The notes beneath the pieces are model-generated. The model worked only from the letters and a program-made list of their open reading frames with translations. It did not search any database and was not told the origin of the DNA. The translations under genes and the position numbers were made by a program. From Roridomyces roridus (Eukaryota > Basidiomycota > Agaricomycetes > Agaricales > Mycenaceae), in assembly GCA_029378245.1 (NCBI GenBank), contig JARKIF010000042.1, positions 248,001 to 312,000 of the forward strand: a DNA stretch of 64,000 nucleotides, in the 5' to 3' direction. Below, piece after piece: positions 48,569-59,941 of this stretch. How positions within the stretch are numbered: position 1 is the stretch's first letter; each line of letters begins with the position of its first letter.

Positions 48569-50006
48569 TTGCCCACGGCTCCGCCACCATCCAAGAAATA
48601 CCACCTCTTCGGCTTTCCTATCGCCGTCGCCCACTCTGCAGCTCCGACACTGCACAACCACTGTTTCAAGAGCCTGGGGACAGAAAGCACGTATACGATA
48701 TGGTCTACGAGCAAAGTTACAGAGGAAATGCTTGCTGTGATTCAGGACGACAATTGCGGAGGAGCGGCGTAAGTTTTGCTGCCTCTCCTCGACAAGTGAA
48801 AATTGAGAGATGCATCCAGGGTGACCATGCCACTGAAGACCGCCATTATCCCATTCCTCGACGAACTTGCTCCGGAGAGCCAGGTTACCAATGCGTGCAA
48901 TACGATCGTCAAAGTACCGACGCCTGAAGGGCGCGTGAAGCTCGTGGGTCAGAACACAGACAGTCCGTGCCTTTACTATTCACTCTATTCGCTCCCTGAC
49001 GTCTCCCCAGTCTTGGGCGTCAGAAACGCTCTTCTTGCAGCCCTACGCGAACAACATCAGTCGTCCACCGTGCCCTCCGACGCGTCTGCATCTTACCCTC
49101 TCAAACCTGCGTTAGGTCCATTCACAGGTCTGGTCATCGGCGGCGGAGCCACTACGCGTTCCTCCGCGCAGGCACTCACCCTCCTCGGCCTTAGCCCCAT
49201 CTTCCTCATCAACCGAGACGAAAAGGAGGTGCAGGACGTGAAAGACGCCATGAAGCATCTGGAGTTTATTCATCTGCGCAGCCCGGCAGATGTGGAGACC
49301 CATCTCGTTGGGGAGGGAAAGGCCCGGATTCTGATGGCCGTTGGGTGTATCCGTGAGTCGCTTCATCCTGCATCTTGGCACAACTGACCCATGAACAGCG
49401 AGTTTTGCCCCTCAGACGCTGGCGGAGCGGATGGTGTATACGACGGCCTCTGCTGTATTCACCATTCCCTATCGCATCCCCACCGACACGTCTCTCATCC
49501 TGCCGTATCCGACCCAGCGCCTATTCCTTGAGATGCCTGTATGTGAGATCAGCTTTCCACGCTTCTCAATACTGACGCGCCTATAGTACAAGCCTCTCGA
49601 GACGACAATGTACAAGGTCGCGTCCGCCCACGGATGGTACGTCATTGACGGGATTCAGGTATGAGACTTGCTTTATTTCCCTGCGAATACTCACAATTCC
49701 ACCTCACAGGCTATGATCGAGCAAGGATTCGCCCAGCAGCGCATGTGGCTGCGAGGTGTCGCCTCCGTCACCGTTGGCTCTGACCCGGTGATTCTCGGCA
49801 AGCAGTTGGAGGATGATGCGAGGAGAGCGACGAGGGCGTTTTTGACGGACTCTACGACGCGGGATGCGACTGCGGTGGGAGTGGGGAAGGAAGTCGATCG
49901 GGCGGAGGGCAGGGAGGCTGCTGTTTCGACGGTGTCGAGGTTGCAAAGAGGCATGGGACTGGGAGGTCAAGGATGGCTTGCTTGCGATCTGGGGCATTAT
50001 GATTAA
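48569..50006 (+). CDS. shikimate/quinate dehydrogenase-like, native ATG missing
   Basis: Spliced exons encode PTAPPPSKKYHLFGFPIAVAHSA..., the shikimate dehydrogenase N-terminal fold, then VTMPLKTA (catalytic Lys), GQNTD (catalytic Asp), an NADP-type loop VIGGGATTRSSAQAL, and AMIEQGFAQQRMW near the C-terminus. Introns fall after GGA, after NTD, after GCI, after EMP and after DGIQ. Such enzymes interconvert 3-dehydroshikimate/3-dehydroquinate and shikimate/quinate. Reading back from KKYHLFGFP there is no in-frame ATG before a TAA at 48542. The nearest ATG (48558) is in another frame and belongs to a sequence resembling an F-box gene start. TTG at 48569 sits where ATGCCC would be expected. An internal ATG (MLAVIQDD) would lose the first 54 residues. 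Confidence 0.75.
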
Positions 50007-50370
50007 TCGATGCCTGCCGGCTAAGAAGGACGTGCTGGCAGATGAGGATCGCCTTGAAGCATATAATAGGTATGCATTACGCGGTTTAGCTACATTGCGT
50101 ATTCAGACTGGAAGGCCGGACGACAGACTTCACTCTGTATTTCTGGACGGATAAAGGACAGCGCGAGCAAAGCAGCTGTGCATGTATTCTATCTACACCC
50201 GTGGAACCATCATTTTGCCTCAGCCTTCCTCTGAAAAAAACGGCTGAGAAGCCGAGACAAAGATGGCGCCGAACCAAGGTAACGGCTAAGATTGGGGAGG
50301 ATTAACTCGCCATCTTCCTTTGGCTCTTTCAAGATGAAGCACACCAAGAACGGAGTAAAATACACAGATT
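50007..50370. other. intergenic between converging genes
   Basis: No gene or repeat recognised in the spacer between the dehydrogenase-like gene and the F-box pseudogene. Confidence 0.5.
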
Positions 50371-51937
50371 TCACCGATTCCACGGACAATCATTGTCCCA
50401 GGCATCAATCTCACTTTGCGCCTCCGGGCCCCAGTCCACCCGCAGGTCCAATCCACCATCTCGAAGTTCATCTAGAGCAGCAAGCGTTACAGGGTCGGGA
50501 TCTGGACCATGTGCTGCCATGACTGATGCTGCGCGAAGGGAACTTTGACGACGTGACTACCATCCGGAGGAAGAGAGGGTAATCGACGGGCATCGACTGC
50601 AGCGCTCCGAAACAAATTTCTCGCAGACGTGGAGACTCGGAAACGTCGGTGAGCAAGGTCATATGAGCATCCATGGCGTCAATACTATGCTCGAAAAACG
50701 TGAGGACGATAGTCATGATGAAGGTATATTTGTTGAGGATGGCTAATGTCGTAGTGGTAGAATAAACATCTTTGAGGTACAGCCTTTGAGGTGCACATCC
50801 AGAGCGGAGGAAAAGGGCGTCTAAACTGTCAACCGCGAGGTCTTCGTCCAGTGGCTGTACGCCCAGGTCAGCTAGACGAGGGGTCCGCAGGTAATCCAAC
50901 ATCCTCTCATTGGATACATAGAGACGTTGTAGATGCAGAAGGTTGATAGCCTGAGCGCCGGGCGCAGGCCAGGCTTCCTCATCATCGAATTCGGCGACGA
51001 TTCTGGCTTCCACGATGTTCGGCGCCAGCTTCAAGACATGCAAGTGCATTTTGCACGGGCCATGGAGGCGATACGTGGTAAGTTGGTGGGCGGGAACATA
51101 GATGGGTATGAAGCGGGACTCGTTATTTACGCCAGCATCGACTAGAGAGGGAGCGCTTTTGAAGCATGTGATCGAGTCGACTCCAACCTGACTCTGCTCG
51201 CTATCCCATTGTAACCATAACCTCCTGAGCGAAGGGAGACGGCCACGAAGCTGCGCTAAGCGTGGGACCAAGGCCGAGCTCAGCTGAATGTCGAGCGCCT
51301 CCCAACGAGCAGAGTGCTCTAACAGGAGGTCGAATAGCTCCAGTTGTTCGGTGGAATCGGCTTCGTCGCGTCCGTAGAAGTGGATATGCAGATTCAGCGT
51401 GCCGCAGCGTTGGAGTTGCGTCTGAAGGATATCCGAATGCTCGGGATGGCGAAGGTCGTGGTCGAAATCAACGTGGACAGTGGACCACAATGAAGCAGTG
51501 GAGAGAGAAATCCCCCTCCAGCGGCTGCTAACCTGGGCGAGAGTCCACGGGCTTCCTTGCGTGTCGAAAACGCCACCGCTCCGTTCCTGTAACGAAGGCA
51601 ACGTCCACAAGAATATTTGAACGAGGACCTCGGGAGGCATTCGTCGCAGCGGGGACAGGATGGAAGTATTGTGAGAATGATAATCCGACAGTTGCATTCG
51701 CTCGGCCTGCAGCTGATCCAGACGAGACTGGAGTCGAGAAATCTCGCTGTCGAGGAAGTCCAGGCGGGCCCCAGTGTCCGACGCCACGGTACGAATGAAA
51801 GCTGCTTCTGCGCTGCCCGGAGCTTCGTTCGATTTCACGAGACGATGCCACCTTGCCAGAGTCTCGCCCGTGGTGGCAGGGATGGTTTGCGCTGTCGGCA
51901 TATACGGGGAACCGCACTCGGGGCAGCTCGAAGCCAT
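50371..51937 (-). pseudogene. F-box-like gene, A type, C-terminal frameshift
   Basis: A 489-codon frame from MASSCPECGSPYMPT follows its paralogues (DFLDSEISRLQSRLDQLQAER, RRMPPEVLVQIFLWTLP, AQVSSRWRGISLSTASLW) to DYPLFLRMV, then diverges into an unrelated tail and stop at 50468. In another frame, family sequence continues as RAASVMAAHGPDPDPVTLAALDELRDGGLDLRVDW and ends with a stop at 50371-50373. Comparison with 46658 indicates a 2-nt loss around 50555. Only the last 60 residues are affected, so a stable altered protein is possible. Confidence 0.72.
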
Positions 51938-52192
51938 CTAAGGTCGTTTATGAGCGCGCACTAGCAGGGATTCATTGCAAAGGAGACGCACGATTATCTC
52001 AAAGGCCTGACGCGTAGGGACACTTTAAGTTTGAGGAAACACCCCTTGGAAACACCACAGGCCGAGTACGACGCGTAGGCGAGTGGTGGAGGCAGTCAAA
52101 GAGCAGCGATCACGAGACACCCTTCAAGCTTCAATTGCTTCAAGTTTGACCACAACCACCAAGTACTTAAGTATCCTTCTTACCTTACTCTC
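51938..52192. promoter_or_regulatory. F-box divergent promoter, copy 3
   Basis: The most complete copy, between A-type (minus) and B-type (plus) F-box loci. It carries all blocks listed for copies 1 and 2 and ends TTTGACCACAACCACCAAGT before the 52220 ATG. Confidence 0.65.
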
Positions 52193-53319
52193 GTGCCTCA
52201 TGGTCTAACTCAAGTGCAGATGACGTCTCGTTGTCCTACCTGCGGTGCCTCCGATTCAACGAGCCCGGGGAGCGAAACCCTCCACTTGTCTGTCACGGCC
52301 GAACTCAAGACGATAGCGCGACACTTGCAGCTGATGCACTCGAATGAGCCGCCAGCCGCAGCTGAATTAGCGTACGCCCAGGCTGTAGTATCCAATACTG
52401 CCGCCCAAATTGGCAGTCTGGACGAAGAGATTGTCCTACTCCAAACTCGATTGAAGCAGATGGAAGACGAACGCGCAGCTTTGGCGATTTATCACCAACG
52501 GAGCCTTCCAATACTTTCTCCAGTGAGGCGGATGCCACCCGAGATTCTTTCCGAAATCTTTGTGTGCACTCAGCCGTTGCCCGCTGACCCGGCGGGCCGC
52601 CTATGTTGCAGACCCGGTGGCGACTCAGCCAGGTTAGCCGCCGCTGGAGAGAGATCGCGCTATCCACCCCTTCATTGTGGTCCCTCGTTTACGTTTCCGG
52701 CAAAAGACAGGCAGACCCTTTACCCATGGTCCAGGCGCAGGTGCAGCGCGCTCGGGATCTCAAGATTCATTTCTATGGAGCACAAAATGGGACTGGAGAT
52801 GCCACGGCTCGAATCAAACTGTTCACATTCCTTTCCGAGCACTCCGTTCGTTGGGAAGAACTCTTCCTTCGTCTGACGGCAGAATTGGTTCCCCTCTTAC
52901 CGCCGCTTCGTGGCCGCCTACCATCCCTCCGCAGGTTGTCAATCATATGGCACGATGAGCGGAGCCAAATTGGAGTCGATAGCGTCGAGTGTTTTGAAAC
53001 AGCACCCTTCTTGGAGGACGTGGAGTTCAGTAGTGAATTCCGTTACACGCCCATACCTTTCCCCACCGACCTTCTCACCTCTTATCGGATACAAGGCTCA
53101 TTAGAGTCGCATCAACACATCCTGCAAATGGCCCCGAACATCATCGAGGCACGAGTCGCGATCACCTACGGTCTCGACCAACCTTGGCCGGAGCCCATTG
53201 GTCCAACAATCGACATGCTACACCTGAAACGCCTATATGTAACTCATATCGAGATTTTGGATTACTTCAGGGCTCCATCTCTGGAGGAAATTTCCATGAG
53301 TACGGATAAGGCCGCAAGC

Positions 53320-53906
53320 GTAGTGATGTAACGGGCCCGGCTCGGCCTGAAAGCCCGGGCTTGGGCTCAGCTTTGGCGGGCTCGGGCCCCAAAGTCTCGA
53401 GGCCCGAGCCCGAGCCGTCCTCAAGCCGGGCCAGGCCCAAAGCCCGGGCTCGAGCCGGGGCCTGCCCATCCGCCAACAATAAATGCACGGTGCCTTCAAA
53501 TTTTCCTGTGTTCCAGCTCATGCTTGTCAGAAATGAGGGTATTGACGCAATATGAGCACCGTTTGGATCAAAATTGTCTCAAACGAACATCACTAGGCTT
53601 CCTCTATCAAGCCGAGACTTGCCGAGGCGTGATTCCACCCAGATGCGGTGATTTGAAGGGCTGAAACACAACATACTTGTATTCATATGATGGGAACGGA
53701 GTCGGCAGACACCTTCCCTCGTGATCCCATCAATTACCACTACCGGCAGCCAGGCCCGGGCCTGGCGGGCTCCATCGGGCCTGAGATTGTCGAAGCCCGA
53801 GCCCTAGGCCCACCCAAGCCCTGTGCCGGGCCCGGCTCGGCTTCACTAAGCCCCGGCCCGGCTTGGTCGGGCCTGGCGGCCCAGGCCGAGCCTTTTACAT
53901 CACTAC
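53320..53906. mobile_element. 587-bp GC-rich MITE
   Basis: Terminal inverted repeats GTAGTGATGTAA...TTACATCACTAC flanked by a perfect 6-bp direct repeat GCAAGC (53314-53319, 53907-53912). About 140 bp next to each end consist almost wholly of GCCCGGGC/GGGCCCGG-like words in opposite orientation, so the single strand could fold into a long stem. There is no coding capacity. A 6-bp duplication does not settle the superfamily. Confidence 0.8.
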
Positions 53907-54513
53907 GCAAGCGGCGAGTGCCGAACCTTTATTTTCGGTTCTGTCATCTTGGTCTCAGAGTCAATACTTGGTCAAGACTCAATTGAGCAGTTACAACTAT
54001 GTATAATGACGGACAACATCTTAATCTTAATCCTAATCTTAATCTTATGAGAAAAAATCCAGTCGAAGAATGAAAATAAATCAAGACTTTCAACCCAAAA
54101 GATGAGAGCAGTCGGGGCAGGCAGTGAGATATCACAAAACAGCCATTACACATATGAATCCGAGCTCGCAATGCAGAATGAAGAGGAGGCGGCGCGCCGC
54201 GCGGGGAAAGAACAGCTATAATACGGGCGTCGATTCTAGTGTCAAGTACCGGGAGTCTCATGGGCAGCATCTGAACGAGAGGCGGGTTATAGGAGGAAGT
54301 AAAACAATCCAGGCTCATATACTATTTGAATCAGAAAGCTGAGCAGAGCGTACATTGGACAATAATAGTTCCACCGTGCCTCTGATCCACGTCGTCCGCG
54401 TGCCCCGGGCCGCGTGCCGTGTCGGATTGGTGACAACAAGTCCCTGAGCCCGCGGGAAACGATTCCAGCTGTCAACGCGAGATATCTGCCGTGCCTGAGG
54501 AAAGTATTAGTAT

Positions 54514-55038
54514 TGAGGCTCCAACTGTTCTGTTTCCGTTTGTGATTTTGGGAAAACAAAACGGAAACGGAAAGAAACCGTTTGCAAACCGTTTGAAACG
54601 GTTTTCGAACGGTTAATGTGTGAGTACCTTTCCACGGCCTCCCCGATGGCTCCAGGATGCTCATGGCGCGTAGGTGTGTACAAGAAACCAGTCTGGGAGC
54701 GTTCAGGCCTGTCCCATGCCCATATGAGCCTGAGTTGGCAATTTGTCGGCTCACATCAATCCGGCGAGGCAGCTGCCGGGAGCTCCGGGTCCGAGTCCAC
54801 AGTTTGTGAGTGGCTTGAATTTTTCAATATTGAAGAAACTGCTTCGCCAAAATGCGCGGGCCTGCTGGGAGATGGTGAGTGGTGATGCTTTGGTTAGTTT
54901 TGAGACTGCCCAAGGACTGCCGAGACAAACCGTTTCCGAACCGTTTGGGAAACTGTTTCCCCAACCAGGCAAACAAACGGAAATAAAAACCGTTTTTTCG
55001 AGGGAAACAGTTTCCAAACGGAAAAGGTTGGAGCCTTA
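54514..55038. mobile_element. 525-bp hAT-type MITE
   Basis: Ends TGAGGCTCCAAC and, reversed, TAAGGCTCCAAC, flanked by a perfect 8-bp duplication ATTAGTAT (54506-54513, 55039-55046), the hAT signature. About 100 bp next to each end carry repeated AACGG/CCGTT words (AAACCGTTTG, AAACGGAAA). It has no transposase. It interrupts a minus-strand reading frame that joins again when the element and one duplication copy are removed. Confidence 0.85.
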
Positions 55039-57435
55039 ATTAGTATGGTGGATCCATTGCGCATAGGACCGCACCTTGGTACTGGTGATGGTAGGATAGG
55101 ATTGAGTAGGATTGTTGACGTCGTGGATGAGACGGTCATTGATCTTGTTTCTTGTGCCCGGGTGCAGATGCTGGATTGGCGTAGGATTTTCAAATATGAG
55201 AACGCACCAAGACCCCGCATCGGGTCTTATGTTCCCTGGGGGTATTCCCTTTGCCTTCCGCAACTTCTCTCTTCAGCACCGAATCCTTCCACCGAGGCGT
55301 GCCTCCCTCCCTCGTTATCCATGAGCCAATCACCTGCTCTCCAAATCTCTCAGCTTCTGAAAGTGCTTGAAATTCGTCTTGTGGAATTGCTTTAATGTTG
55401 AGTGCGGCTTCCACGCTCTACCGGTGAGACGAGTGGGTGCCAGCGTTGACAAATTGGGGCCAAAGTGTTGGATTCTGCCAGTGAATTTACTTCGTGTCGC
55501 GAGTTGGATTCTTGTGTGTGTCCCGAAGATTTGTTGTTCTTGCTCTGCAAACACAGGGTCGGAATCGAGGGAGTTGTTGTTGTCGTCGTCGAGGAGGTCA
55601 AATACACCTATTTGATGTAAGTATAGCGAATGGAAGACAGAGCTGTATTGCTCACCCATTTGTTATCTAACCCAGCGTGACGCAGAAGCAGGCCACACCG
55701 CGTTCCAGAGCACCTGCAGAGCCGCTCATCCAGGAATTCTGGCGGGGCGGCATTGGGGCAAACGAGGAGGGCGTCGGACGGTCAATCATTCCGCTTGGAA
55801 GGAAGCAGAAACCGCGCAGGTGTCAGGCAGAGATTTCACAGGCTGTGCACAGACGTAAAAGGCTAGGCGGGATGTGGGCTGTTGAGGAGGCAAGACGACG
55901 CTGCAGGTGTGCCTGCGGCACAATCAACATACTTCTGTTGGGTGGAATCTCCCCAGAGGTAATGAGCTAGCAGTATCAAAAAAGAGATGAGATAGGCTCA
56001 CCGACCCTCTGCAGTAGATCACATGCACGCTCCCTGGCTCGCAATTCGACGTGTCTGCGTCCCCATTCCTGCTCTTTGACGTGTCTGCTAGCAGCTCAGA
56101 CCCTATGAGATTCGCTAAAGGCCATATCTTACCCGTCTGCATTGATCTTAGATATCATATGTGGTACTCGAGAGCTTGAGAGAGCAAATAGGTTATCCGA
56201 TCCGAGATGGGCATGTAAGGCAGTGAAGTCCGACTCAGAGGACACGGAACGACGACGACGAGGCTCAAAAGAGACGCGGATGCGATTGGGGCCATGTATC
56301 TACGACACAAGTCGTGCACTAGACGAAGAAAGAGTGTCTCGGCCTCAATCGCCGTGCACTCGTCGATGATCTCAGCGATCACGAGGTACGGCACACAACC
56401 GGACATGTCTGACGAGGCCCATAAAGGGGCTGCATGCCACGAGCAGATGTAACCGGAGATGGAAATGGGTGCATCCACCGCGTAAGCACAAGTGGGTGGG
56501 CGCGTGAGTGGCGCCAGACGGTGGGCGCGCGGGGAGAGGAAGGAGGGAAAGAAAACGGAGAGGTAAGATCGAGGGATTAAGAACGCGGTGGAGATGGGTG
56601 GCAGCTCAGTGCTGCGTCGCGAGTGGTGGAAAGCACTGGGCCGTGGGTCTGCAAGGCTCTCAGATACGAGACATGACTGAGTGGGAGACTAGGTAAAGAA
56701 TGACGCACCAGGTCGCGGGGCTAGGCACGACTATCGTCTACTATCGTCCAACCAAATCTGTACATTTTGAGGCCGTTTAGGTGGTCAAAGACGAGCGGAA
56801 CGATGAGTAGGGACAGCCAGTAGTCTATCCCGGCGGACGAGAGTCACACTGCGTCGCCTAGAATCCGTGAAATTGGCGGTATTGGTGGCGTCTCGTCGAG
56901 TCTCTCCAGTTCGCCGTCTGGCAGCTTCCAGCCGTGAAAACTGGGGCCAGGGTATCTGGAGACGCCGGGGTGAAAGACAGATGCGTGCTTGAGGCGATCC
57001 AAACGGGTACGAGCGAGGGGGCAGGAAGGAAGGAAGGAAGGAATGAATACACGGCACGGTCCCACGCAGGAACGCCGGGGTCCAGGAATTATCCCGGTGT
57101 ACACGCACTACCTAATTATTGTACACCATCGTCCCTGGGCCTCCACCATACTCCCTAGCCGAGCTCACGACACGCCAACGCAACGCACACTCAACGGCCG
57201 CTGTAGAACTAGCAGAAAGGGCGCCAATCCAATTGACGCGCGGCCCAACAGGTACCAACCAAGAAGCACAGCCACTAACCACGGAAAAGTTCTACTAGGC
57301 ATTACGAACAAGCGCCCATTAAGCGCCGACACAGCCACTAACCACGGGACAAGGAATTCTTATTAAGGCCAAACCTAAAGGTTCGGCAATCAACTTGAAT
57401 TTGGTGTCCAAGGATGAAAACCCCGTCGAGCACTT

Positions 57436-58176
57436 CATCAGGAAAACTGGGGGTCACTGGAGAGCACTGTGTAGTGCTGCATAGCGCCATAGTGCCCATA
57501 GATACATCCCCGCTATGCAGCGCTATGCAGCACTATGCAGCACTATGCAGTAGCTGCTTGCCGACACTTAATATGGACAGTTCCAAAATTAAGGCCTCCT
57601 CTGGATTCTCCGATCTCGCACGCTGGCAGCACAATACAACGGCAAAGTAGAACGGAAAAAATGCATGAATTTAACTACTATCTAATACAGGGCAGCAGGA
57701 ATCTACATGGCGCAGTGGGCGCACCACAACTCGGACTTGAACGATGCGAAAACACATGCATGTACACGTACCTTGAGTCTCAGCGACTCGGATTGAACTC
57801 GGACTCTCTTGGCTTGGGATATCGTGAATTCAAAAGCAACTTGTCAGCGGATACTCGCAAACGGGGCACGGATGGACGAAGTTGAACATGGGTACCCGCG
57901 GGGAATTCGGGGACAGTCGGATTAGTGGCTCGAGGATGGTGGTGTTGAAGGTGGGGGAGAGGAGAGGTGGCGCACGACACGAAACCACAGCTTAAATGGA
58001 GTCCAGCCTTGTTGTGGTAGCCGTGTCAAACAAGTCAATTCGAAACGGACAGGCATGTCAAGCCACCAAGCGACAGAGATGCCAGAGTGACCCATAGTGT
58101 TGCCATAGTGGCCATAGTACTGCAGAGTACTATGGGCACTATGGCGAGCTATGGCTCGGCTAGTGTTTTCCTGATG
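57436..58176. mobile_element. 741-bp element with CATCAGG ends
   Basis: Ends CATCAGGAAAAC and, reversed, CATCAGGAAAAC; target duplication TT (57434-57435, 58177-58178). Subterminal repeats of CACTATG/CATAGTG occur on both sides, including about four tandem 10-mers (GCACTATGCA-like) at about 57510-57552. It is non-coding. The ends match those of the 24484 and 28767 elements. Confidence 0.8.
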
Positions 58177-58644
58177 TTGAACGCGTTTTTCCTCCGCTCT
58201 TCCTGCACACCGTGGCGGTTCTGCGTTGAGGACCTGCCTGACATTGGGGTCACCGAAGAATTCCTCAAGAAATACACCTCTATCACGTCGATCGGTTTTG
58301 AATTCATTTCGGAGAGCGATGAAGCTGTATACGCTCATCTGAGTATGCTGGCAAAGACACCCGTCGCGTTCCCTCACCTGAGCGAAATCCGTTTTGGATC
58401 AAACGTAATTCGATCAAGTCCCCCCTTCGACTACCCCTTCTTCCTCAAAATGCTTCAATCTCGTCGCAGCTCCATCAGTACTGCTGCATCTATTGCACGC
58501 AAGGGTCCAGGTCCAGATCCCAAAACAGCAGATGCTCTGAACGCGCTCAGACAAGCTGGGATGTCGATATTCATTGCCGGCGCCGATGGTACATGGCACG
58601 CGCGGCAGTGGACTTACAAGACGCCATGGGTCTTTCTGGAGTGA

Positions 58645-59187
58645 TGTCTTCTTGAGGTATTATGTACGAACTCCTGTACCGAATCATTCCTTACTGTATG
58701 AACAAACTCTGTGTTATTCCTTGACCATTCGCGAGCGCATTTGGCGAAGAAGGAAGGAAGGATTAACCTGTGCAGTACAATATGAGCTGAACCCTGAAAG
58801 AGAGGTTGGTCTCATGCTCCTCCTCCTCGAGCTTAACGTTCGTGGCTTAACGATCAGTATTGAGAGGGCAGCAAGTGGGGGTCGGAGATCTAGACGCGCG
58901 GCCTCCCATAAGCCTTGTCAGCGCACGAGACTGGCCTTTCCATAGACGGGGAAGGGCACAAAATCGATGCATCGTGCTAGGTCGTGCTCCACAACCTCTT
59001 TAAGCACATGATGTCGACTCTCAGGGAGGCGGAACGGAGGCCAGCTCTGTGCGGGTGTCAGAGGGACGGTTGGCAGTCTCGGGGCGGACGCCAGGTGGAA
59101 TGCTCCCCCGCCGCGTTAAGCGTCCTCAGAGAAGCAGAGAAGATGATTTGCAGGATGTGGATTGCAAGACTTGTAATACAGTATAGC
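58645..59187. other. intergenic, no gene seen
   Basis: Between the F-box pseudogene and the TMEM170-like gene. A short GAAGG run and a match to 27131-27150 (GACTCTCAGGGAGG) are the only notable features. Confidence 0.5.
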
Positions 59188-59892
59188 TTAGATTATATCT
59201 ATGGCAAATGGCCAGACGCTACAAGCATGTCAGTTCTTTACTGTTCGAGAGAAAGGCACAACGCACCTCAAAAGCCCCACCAGCACGTAGATAACTGACC
59301 AGATAAACGGGACCCATCTACAGAAGACAGTCAGCCGAGACCGAAACGATGAGATTGAGACATACGTAGACAGGTTGTACTTGGCCAACCTGTAGATTAA
59401 CGCCAGGACAAAGCCAACGATGGCAGAGCCTATAGCGGCCCCGAGGAGGCTCAGCGCAATAAAGGTCAGTAGGACGAGCAGCGCAAACGTCGTGCGTGAG
59501 CGGCCTTCGTTTGGCTTGCGCTTGGGCGGACGGAGGAGCGGGGTGTCGGCCTCGCGAGGTGAGTATGGGATCGTCAGGAGGGGGTAAGCCGACTCGTCGG
59601 AGGCCTCGCGTAGCACGCTGGTGCGAGGGTTTGGAGGAAAAGTCAGGTTCAGGAAGGCGTAGACTCCGCAGAATAGGAATATGGGCGTGTAGAAGATGAG
59701 TGTCCAGTAGAGTGTGAAGCGGAAGACGTCTGGCAAGAGATTCAGCGAGGGTATTGAAAAGTGCAAAGGCTGCTCACCAACGGGATGAGAGAGATAGACG
59801 CCCGTCGGCTGCTCGGGGTCATTGTGCTCAATATGAACGATCTCGACGCCCGGAGAATACAGAGAAGGCCAGGACGGGCTCGAGGAAGGCAT
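59188..59892 (-). CDS. TMEM170-like integral membrane protein
   Basis: Exons: MPSSSPSWPSLYSPGVEIVHIEHNDPEQPTGVYLSHPV | DVFRFTLYWTLIFYTPIFLFCGVYAFLNL...LIYRLAKYNLST | WVPFIWSVIYVLVGLLS | VWPFAIDII, stop 59188-59190. Three or four membrane helices (FTLYWTLIFYTPIFLFCGVYAF, TFALLVLLTFIALSLLGAAIG, and the last pair), the LYWTLIFYTP motif and the GLLSVWPFAIDII ending fit the TMEM170 family. Animal members act at the ER and nuclear envelope; fungal function is little known. A start at 59931 would be TTG; the ATG at 59890-59892 is preferred. It is head to head with the EngB-like gene, 49 bp apart. Confidence 0.85.
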
Positions 59893-59941
59893 CCCGTTAG
59901 GAGTCCATGTTGTGGTGGAGAGCAAGAGCAATCTGCATCAA

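Larger units (their letters stand above)
53292..57387. mobile_element. 4.1 kb composite insertion in F-box gene
   Basis: Bounded by gene sequence on both sides; AAT at 53289-53291 and 57388-57390 could be a 3-bp target duplication. Inside, TGCCGAACCTTTA (53919-53931) recurs inverted at 57376-57388, which may mark the true ends of a 3.47 kb element that lacks an obvious target duplication. Two smaller elements are nested (53320-53906, 54514-55038). Minus-strand frames near 55036-55659 (for example ERFGEQVIGSWITREGGTPR and VLIFENPTPIQHLHPGTRNK) look coding and continue across the nested element, but I do not recognise the family. Short direct repeats ACAGCCACTAACCACGG occur at about 57269 and 57331. 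A GAAGG microsatellite lies near 57025. Confidence 0.65.
52220..58644 (+). pseudogene. F-box-like gene, B type, broken by nested insertions
   Basis: Starts MTSRCPTCGASDSTSPGSE with coiled coil and F-box (RRMPPEILSEIFVC), loses frame by 1 nt near 52600, resumes TRWRLSQVSRRWREIALSTPSLW and the body to APSLEEI (53292). Gene sequence reappears at 57388-57435 (INLNLVSKDENPVEHL) and again at 58177-58644 (NAFFLRSSCTPWRFC to TYKTPWVFLE). The two gaps are a 4.1 kb composite insertion and a 741-bp element. Joining the three pieces gives the family order without further change. Fragments between insertions prove the events were separate. Confidence 0.82.

Noticed and set aside
54514..55038. AACGG/CCGTTT repeats as telomeric or centromeric sequence
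   Set aside because: They are confined to the ends of a 525-bp element with an 8-bp target duplication, so they are transposon subterminal repeats.
57010..57050. GAAGG microsatellite as regulatory element
   Set aside because: Short simple repeat inside an insertion; no link to a gene.
57500..57560. CRISPR-like short repeats
   Set aside because: The 10-bp GCACTATGCA-like repeats have no spacers and lie in a transposon of a eukaryote.
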